8,030 bases of DNA from Planctomycetota bacterium (GTDB lineage: Bacteria > Planctomycetota > Phycisphaerae > Sedimentisphaerales > Anaerobacaceae): the NCBI GenBank assembly GCA_017885385.1, contig JAFNGF010000309.1, positions 4,970-12,999 on the forward strand, given 5' to 3'. The translations under genes and the position numbers were made by a program. The notes beneath the pieces were generated by a model. That model was not told the DNA's origin and did no database searches. It was given only the letters and a program-made list of their open reading frames with translations. Shown one piece after another: positions 4,677 to 8,030 of this stretch (positions are counted from its first letter, which is position 1; each line of letters starts with the position of its first letter).

Positions 4677-6326
4677 ATGATTCTTATACTGCACAAATAC
4701 ATATTTCGGGAGCTTTTGAAGGTCTTTGTGCCGGCGGTGGTGGCTCTGACGCTTATTCTGAGCCTGGGCAGCATCCTGCGGCCCATGCAGGAATTCGGCG
4801 TAGGACCGCGCCAGGCGGTACATCTTATGGGCTATTTTCTGCCAATCACCCTGACTTTTGTAATGCCTATCGCCGCTTTATTTGCCGGGGCTTTGGTTTA
4901 CGGCCGGCTTGCAGGCGATAATGAGCTTGACGCCTGCAAGGCAAGTGGAATCAGCTTTCTGCGGCTGGTTCATCCCGGCCTGGCTCTGGCGCTGATAGTC
5001 GCAAGCGCGAATTTAGTCTTGAGCTTTCACGTGATGCCGATCTTTGTCCACTTGGCGGAAAAATCCCTCAAAGCCGATGCAAAACAGATACTTTTCCGCA
5101 ATATTCAGCGAAGGGGCTATTATGAGCTGCCGGACAGCCGCTACCGTATTTATGCCGACTATGCCGACGCACAGACTGACACGCTAATCGGCGTGGTCGT
5201 CGCTCAAGTGGCCCGCAACCGCATAGAAGATATTTTCGGCGGCGACGCGGCCAAAGTTTACTTTAATCCTCGCGGCCAACTGAATGAAGTCCGGGTAGTT
5301 GTACATAAACCGTACAAGCTGGGCCTGGCAGACGAAGGGACGGCGGAATGGCTGCCGTTTACCTGGGAGTTCGGCTCGCTATTAGGTGACGACATTAAAT
5401 TCAAGCGGATCGATGAAATGAAGGCAATTCAAGCGGACCTGATGCGTTTTAATCCCGTCAGGAAGTTGGCCCGCCAAACCTATGCGCAATTTGTCACGGA
5501 GCTGCTGGCACAGGATATCGCGAAAAAACTTGGCCTCGGCGCCAGTGGCCGAGGCGCCCCCGCCACATCCTTCGGCTTTGCTCAGGACAGGGGTGCGGGG
5601 GCTAATGGGGGCTTTTACGAGCTGCTCGGTAAGCCGAACTCGGTCAAGTTTATGGCCGCTCAGTGTGCCGTGCAGGATGAGAGAAAAGTGGAATTGTCGG
5701 GCGGCGTAGTGGTCGATGAATACGACGCCGGCAGCGGGCGGCTCTTATGGACGCTGCGGTCTGCAAGGGCGTCACTATATATCGAAGGTGATGAGCCGGC
5801 ACTGACTTTGACAATGGATATCGACAAAGCCCTGGAAGAGGGCTCGCGGCAGTTGAGAATGCGGCACGTAATCAGCGGCTTGATTCTGCCGGCGGCTGTT
5901 ACCGATACGTTCAAAACCGGCAACATTTTGGAGAATATTCGTCCACTGGTTCTGGAATCGGCGCTGGAAAAAGGGCCGAGCGCGATGCTTCGCGGACTAC
6001 GCGATGGGCTTCAAAAACAAGCGCGGGAAACACTTGTTGGAATAAAGGCCGAGATAAACTCCCGCCTGGCGTTTGGGATGGGCTGCGTGCCGATGATATT
6101 GATTGGCATCGGCCTGGGTGTCGTCAAGAAAGGCGGACACATGCTCAGCGCTTTTGCCGCCAGTTGTGTGCCGGCAGCCGTGCTGATCGTGTGCGTAATC
6201 AGCGGCAAGAACATCACTGAAAATCTTGGTTCGCAGGGTATTTCAGGTATGCTGCTGACGTGGACGGGACTGGTCGTTTTGACTGTGTTAGCGATAGTGA
6301 TGTATCACAAGCTGCTGAAAAACTAA
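4677..6326 (+). CDS. LptF/LptG-family permease, enlarged (LptF-like position)
   Basis: Inner-membrane subunit of the lipopolysaccharide export ABC transporter. In known systems LptF and LptG form the channel that LptB powers, and pass lipid to LptC/LptA. The 549-residue protein starts MILILHKYIFRELLKVF. It has three membrane segments (about 13-33, 50-75, 98-121), a large periplasmic part (about 122-465) and three more (about 466-485, 489-510, 521-545). The cytoplasmic signature NELDACKASGIS (82-93) is family-typical. E. coli LptF has about 366 residues, so the periplasmic part is expanded. One piece of this (about 286-312) is a translated palindromic element. ATG 4677 is preferred over TTG 4629, whose extra residues come from the heptamer array; its ribosome binding site is weak. 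A second permease follows 58 nt later, probably in one operon. Confidence 0.88.
   Translation: MILILHKYIFRELLKVFVPAVVALTLILSLGSILRPMQEFGVGPRQAVHLMGYFLPITLTFVMPIAALFAGALVYGRLAGDNELDACKASGISFLRLVHPGLALALIVASANLVLSFHVMPIFVHLAEKSLKADAKQILFRNIQRRGYYELPDSRYRIYADYADAQTDTLIGVVVAQVARNRIEDIFGGDAAKVYFNPRGQLNEVRVVVHKPYKLGLADEGTAEWLPFTWEFGSLLGDDIKFKRIDEMKAIQADLMRFNPVRKLARQTYAQFVTELLAQDIAKKLGLGASGRGAPATSFGFAQDRGAGANGGFYELLGKPNSVKFMAAQCAVQDERKVELSGGVVVDEYDAGSGRLLWTLRSARASLYIEGDEPALTLTMDIDKALEEGSRQLRMRHVISGLILPAAVTDTFKTGNILENIRPLVLESALEKGPSAMLRGLRDGLQKQARETLVGIKAEINSRLAFGMGCVPMILIGIGLGVVKKGGHMLSAFAASCVPAAVLIVCVISGKNITENLGSQGISGMLLTWTGLVVLTVLAIVMYHKLLKN
5533..5612 (+). repeat. Palindromic (REP-like) element inside the first permease gene
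   Basis: The left hairpin is GCCTCGGC (5533-5540) with GCCGAGGC (5548-5555), 7-nt loop. The right palindrome is GCCCCCGC (5556-5563) with GCGGGGGC (5595-5602) around a 31-nt interior containing TTCGGCTTTGCTCAGGAC. The right end GGGGGCTAATGGG (5597-5609) matches GGGGGCTAACGGG of the element at 1858-1910 at 12 of 13 positions. It is read in frame as GRGAPATSFGFAQDRGAGANGG in the periplasmic domain. As I recall, similar GFAQDR-coding strings are dispersed in some environmental genomes; this was not checked. Confidence 0.8.
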
Positions 6327-6384
6327 GCCAAAAAGTGCTCGTCATCGGGCGCGAAATGTTAAGCCGGAGACCGGGCGTACAAAT

Positions 6385-7482
6385 ATGAAAATATTGGACA
6401 AGCATATCGCGAAGAACTTTTTGGTTGGTTATGGGATTGCCTCTTGCGTTCTCATAGGCCTGCGAATAATTATTGACCTGTTCGTGAATCTGGATGAATT
6501 TACCGAGCACACAGATCTTGGTGCCTTGGATGTGATTAAGAACATATTCATCTTTTACGCCCTGAACACCACCCTTTACTTTCGAGATTTTGCGGGAATG
6601 ATGACGGTGCTGGCAGCGGCTTTTTCGTTGGGCAAGATGGTTCGCCTGAATGAGCTGGTAGCCATAATGGCCTCCGGGGTAAGTCTGAAGCGAGTCATCG
6701 GGCCGATCCTAGTTCTTGCGTTGCTGCTGACCGGCCTGCTGGTTATCGACCAGGAGATTCTGATACCGTTGCTTGGTGACAAGCTCGCTCGCGGCCAGGG
6801 TGATATTCCCGGCCAGGAATCGTATGACGTATGGTTTATTGCCGACGCTAACGGCTCACTGTTTTGCGCTCCGAGATTTGATGTGAAGACCGCAACGTTG
6901 CAGGAGCCGACCATCATCCGCCGCCTGGAGGTAAAGCCCGGCATCTGGCAGGTGGTCGGACGAATATCAGCGGAAAAGGCCGTTGATGTTCACAACACGG
7001 GCAGCTGGATTTTGACTAAGGGGCTATTGATCAAAAGAGGCTCCGGCGAAGAGCCGCAGCCGATCGCTTCATATAAAAGCGATGTTACTGCAAAAGACAT
7101 CCCTATCAGGCAGGAGGCCCGGTACATAAGTCTGTTAGGTTTAAGACAGTTAGCTGCTCTTGCCGCTCAGAGAACCAAGATAAGAGACTTGCCTGAGCTT
7201 TACAGCCAGAAGCACTTTCGTATTACCGACCCGATCATAAATCTGGTGATGCTTATGATAAGTCTGCCGGTCTTGGTTTGTCGCGACCCCAAGTCGATGA
7301 AATCGGCGGTGATGATTAGCTTCGGTCTGACTACGGCCTGTTTTATTACAACGTTTGTCTGCAAAATGCTCGCCACTGAGCCTGTATTCTTCGGCAAAGT
7401 GATGGTGCAATTATGGGCGTGGCTGCCGATCTTTATCTTTGTGCCGGCAGCTTTTATCGAATTGGATTCAATGAAAACATAA
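6385..7482 (+). CDS. LptF/LptG-family permease (LptG-like position)
   Basis: Second membrane subunit of the lipopolysaccharide exporter, 365 residues, the normal size for the family (E. coli LptG about 360). It starts MKILDKHIAKNFL, a typical N-terminus. Membrane segments are at about 15-35, 55-80 and 102-121, followed by a periplasmic beta-rich domain (about 125-275, including GIWQVVGRISAEKAV and GSWILTKGLLIKRGSG), then segments at about 282-299, 306-327 and 338-358. The cytoplasmic motif NELVAIMASGVS (89-100) parallels NELDACKASGIS of the gene before it. The pair probably forms the LptF-LptG heterodimer. LptB, LptA and LptC are not in the window. The start ATG has only a distant GGAGA (12 nt), so translation may depend partly on the upstream gene. 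Which of the two is F and which is G cannot be settled here. Confidence 0.9.
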   Translation: MKILDKHIAKNFLVGYGIASCVLIGLRIIIDLFVNLDEFTEHTDLGALDVIKNIFIFYALNTTLYFRDFAGMMTVLAAAFSLGKMVRLNELVAIMASGVSLKRVIGPILVLALLLTGLLVIDQEILIPLLGDKLARGQGDIPGQESYDVWFIADANGSLFCAPRFDVKTATLQEPTIIRRLEVKPGIWQVVGRISAEKAVDVHNTGSWILTKGLLIKRGSGEEPQPIASYKSDVTAKDIPIRQEARYISLLGLRQLAALAAQRTKIRDLPELYSQKHFRITDPIINLVMLMISLPVLVCRDPKSMKSAVMISFGLTTACFITTFVCKMLATEPVFFGKVMVQLWAWLPIFIFVPAAFIELDSMKT

Positions 7483-7596
7483 CAGCATGCGCGTCGGCTG
7501 AAGTGTTCGCTCGAAGGGGTTAAACACAAGGCCGAGAATCTCCAAAGTCACAACGCCTAATAGTGCCTGGTCGTTTATATGTGATACCCATAATTG
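7483..7596. other. Convergent intergenic region
   Basis: 114 nt between the end of the second permease gene and the end of thiC. I see no hairpin plus T run and no small gene. Confidence 0.5.
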
Positions 7597-8030
7597 TTAT
7601 TCTTCCTCAGTTTTTATCGCCTTTTGGATCTCGCGGTTTAGTCTGACACTGCACCATTTTTGGCCGCACATCGAGCAGTAATCAGATTGTAGGGTGGGCT
7701 TTAGCCCACCATTTGCTTTTTCACAAGCCTCGCGGTGCATTCGCTCGGCTGTCTGCGGATCGAGTGACTCCGCAAGATGTGTCTTCCAGTCCAGGCTGGT
7801 TCGAGCGATGCTGAGTCTTTTGTCGCGGTCGGCGGCGCCTTTTAAACCGCGGGCAACATCTGCGGCGTGAGCGGCAATTTTTGCTGCGATTACGCCTGCC
7901 CGCACGTCATCGGCGTCCGGCAGACCCAGGTGCTCTCTCGGCGTGACATAGCACAAAAAGGACGCCCCGTAGAAGGCGGCGGCAGTTCCGCCGATTGCCG
8001 AGGTTATGTGGTCGTAACCCGGCGCGATGT
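7597..8030 (-). CDS. thiC: Phosphomethylpyrimidine synthase ThiC, C-terminal part (5' end off window)
   Basis: ThiC is a radical-SAM enzyme that rearranges aminoimidazole ribotide to hydroxymethylpyrimidine phosphate in thiamine synthesis. The last 143 residues are present. They open with IAPGYDHITSAIGG, then FLCYVTPREHLGLPD, DVRAGVIAAKIAAHAADVARG, DWKTHLAESLDPQTAERMHRE and the iron-sulfur motif CSMCGQKWC (CX2CX4C, DNA 7651-7677). All are ThiC hallmarks. The usual motif is CSMCGPKFC, so P-to-Q and F-to-W changes are present but the three cysteines are intact. The ATG at 7956 is internal (M of the CYVTP region, preceded by conserved residues) and not the gene start. Just before the cysteines, NGGLKPTLQ is encoded by a palindromic repeat. 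The protein ends soon after the motif, as in shorter ThiC forms. Confidence 0.95.
   Translation of the reverse strand, partial: IAPGYDHITSAIGGTAAAFYGASFLCYVTPREHLGLPDADDVRAGVIAAKIAAHAADVARGLKGAADRDKRLSIARTSLDWKTHLAESLDPQTAERMHREACEKANGGLKPTLQSDYCSMCGQKWCSVRLNREIQKAIKTEEE
7689..7711. repeat. GGTGGGC/GCCCACC palindrome inside thiC
   Basis: GGTGGGC (7693-7699) and GCCCACC (7704-7710) pair perfectly around TTTA; the loop's T and A could add an eighth pair. It sits in frame in thiC as NGGLKPTLQ, five residues before the first cluster cysteine. As I recall, the wider string GTAGGGTGGGCTTTAGCCCACC is a dispersed repeat in several bacterial groups; this was not checked. It differs in sequence from the two GC-rich elements in this window. 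Confidence 0.75.

Noticed and set aside
4511..4786. 91-codon minus-strand frame overlapping the heptamer array and the permease start
   Set aside because: The TIVNCQF-like residues come from reverse reading of the heptamer repeat; the rest is antisense to the permease.
7597..7956. A complete small gene of 119 codons at the right end
   Set aside because: The frame continues to the window edge with conserved ThiC residues (IAPGYDHITSAIGG), so this is only part of thiC.

Overview
The window most likely comes from a planctomycete, probably of the Phycisphaerae type. The best clues are a secreted protein with a single dockerin-like calcium loop followed by ALLAENWL, its two roughly 100-residue modules each containing YYWRIDEVE, and an elongation factor P of an unusual loop type. 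An LptF/LptG permease pair and a SurA-like exported foldase point to a cell with an outer membrane. The lineage call is an inference from protein style, with no marker gene to confirm it.

Layout. 1-316 (minus) is the N-terminal part of elongation factor P, running off the left edge. 574-2148 (plus) is an exported SurA/PpiC-type peptidyl-prolyl isomerase-like protein. 2367-4202 (minus) is a 611-residue secreted beta-helix protein. 4677-6326 and 6385-7482 (plus) are two consecutive LptF/LptG-family permeases. 7597-8030 (minus) is the C-terminal part of ThiC, running off the right edge. Intergenic stretches are 317-573 (divergent), 2149-2366 (convergent), 4203-4676 (divergent, 474 nt) and 7483-7596 (convergent).

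How the genes fit. The permease pair is the inner-membrane part of a lipopolysaccharide export machine. The SurA-like protein would act on outer-membrane proteins in the periplasm, so both concern the cell envelope, although they are not in one operon. The beta-helix protein is a probable cell-surface or secreted protein. EF-P (translation) and ThiC (thiamine pyrimidine synthesis) are unrelated housekeeping genes. I see no mobile element with a transposase, CRISPR array, rRNA or tRNA.

The most interesting content is repeated DNA lying inside or against conserved genes. Two related GC-rich palindromic elements sit in frame in the foldase gene and the first permease gene and share the end sequence GGGGGCTAAyGGG. 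A third, different palindrome (GGTGGGC/GCCCACC) sits in frame in thiC, five codons before its iron-sulfur cysteine motif. Two arrays of 7-base tandem repeats lie at the 5' ends of the foldase gene (inside the coding region) and the first permease gene (just before its start). Together they suggest a genome in which short palindromes and heptamer arrays spread into essential genes while keeping the reading frame.
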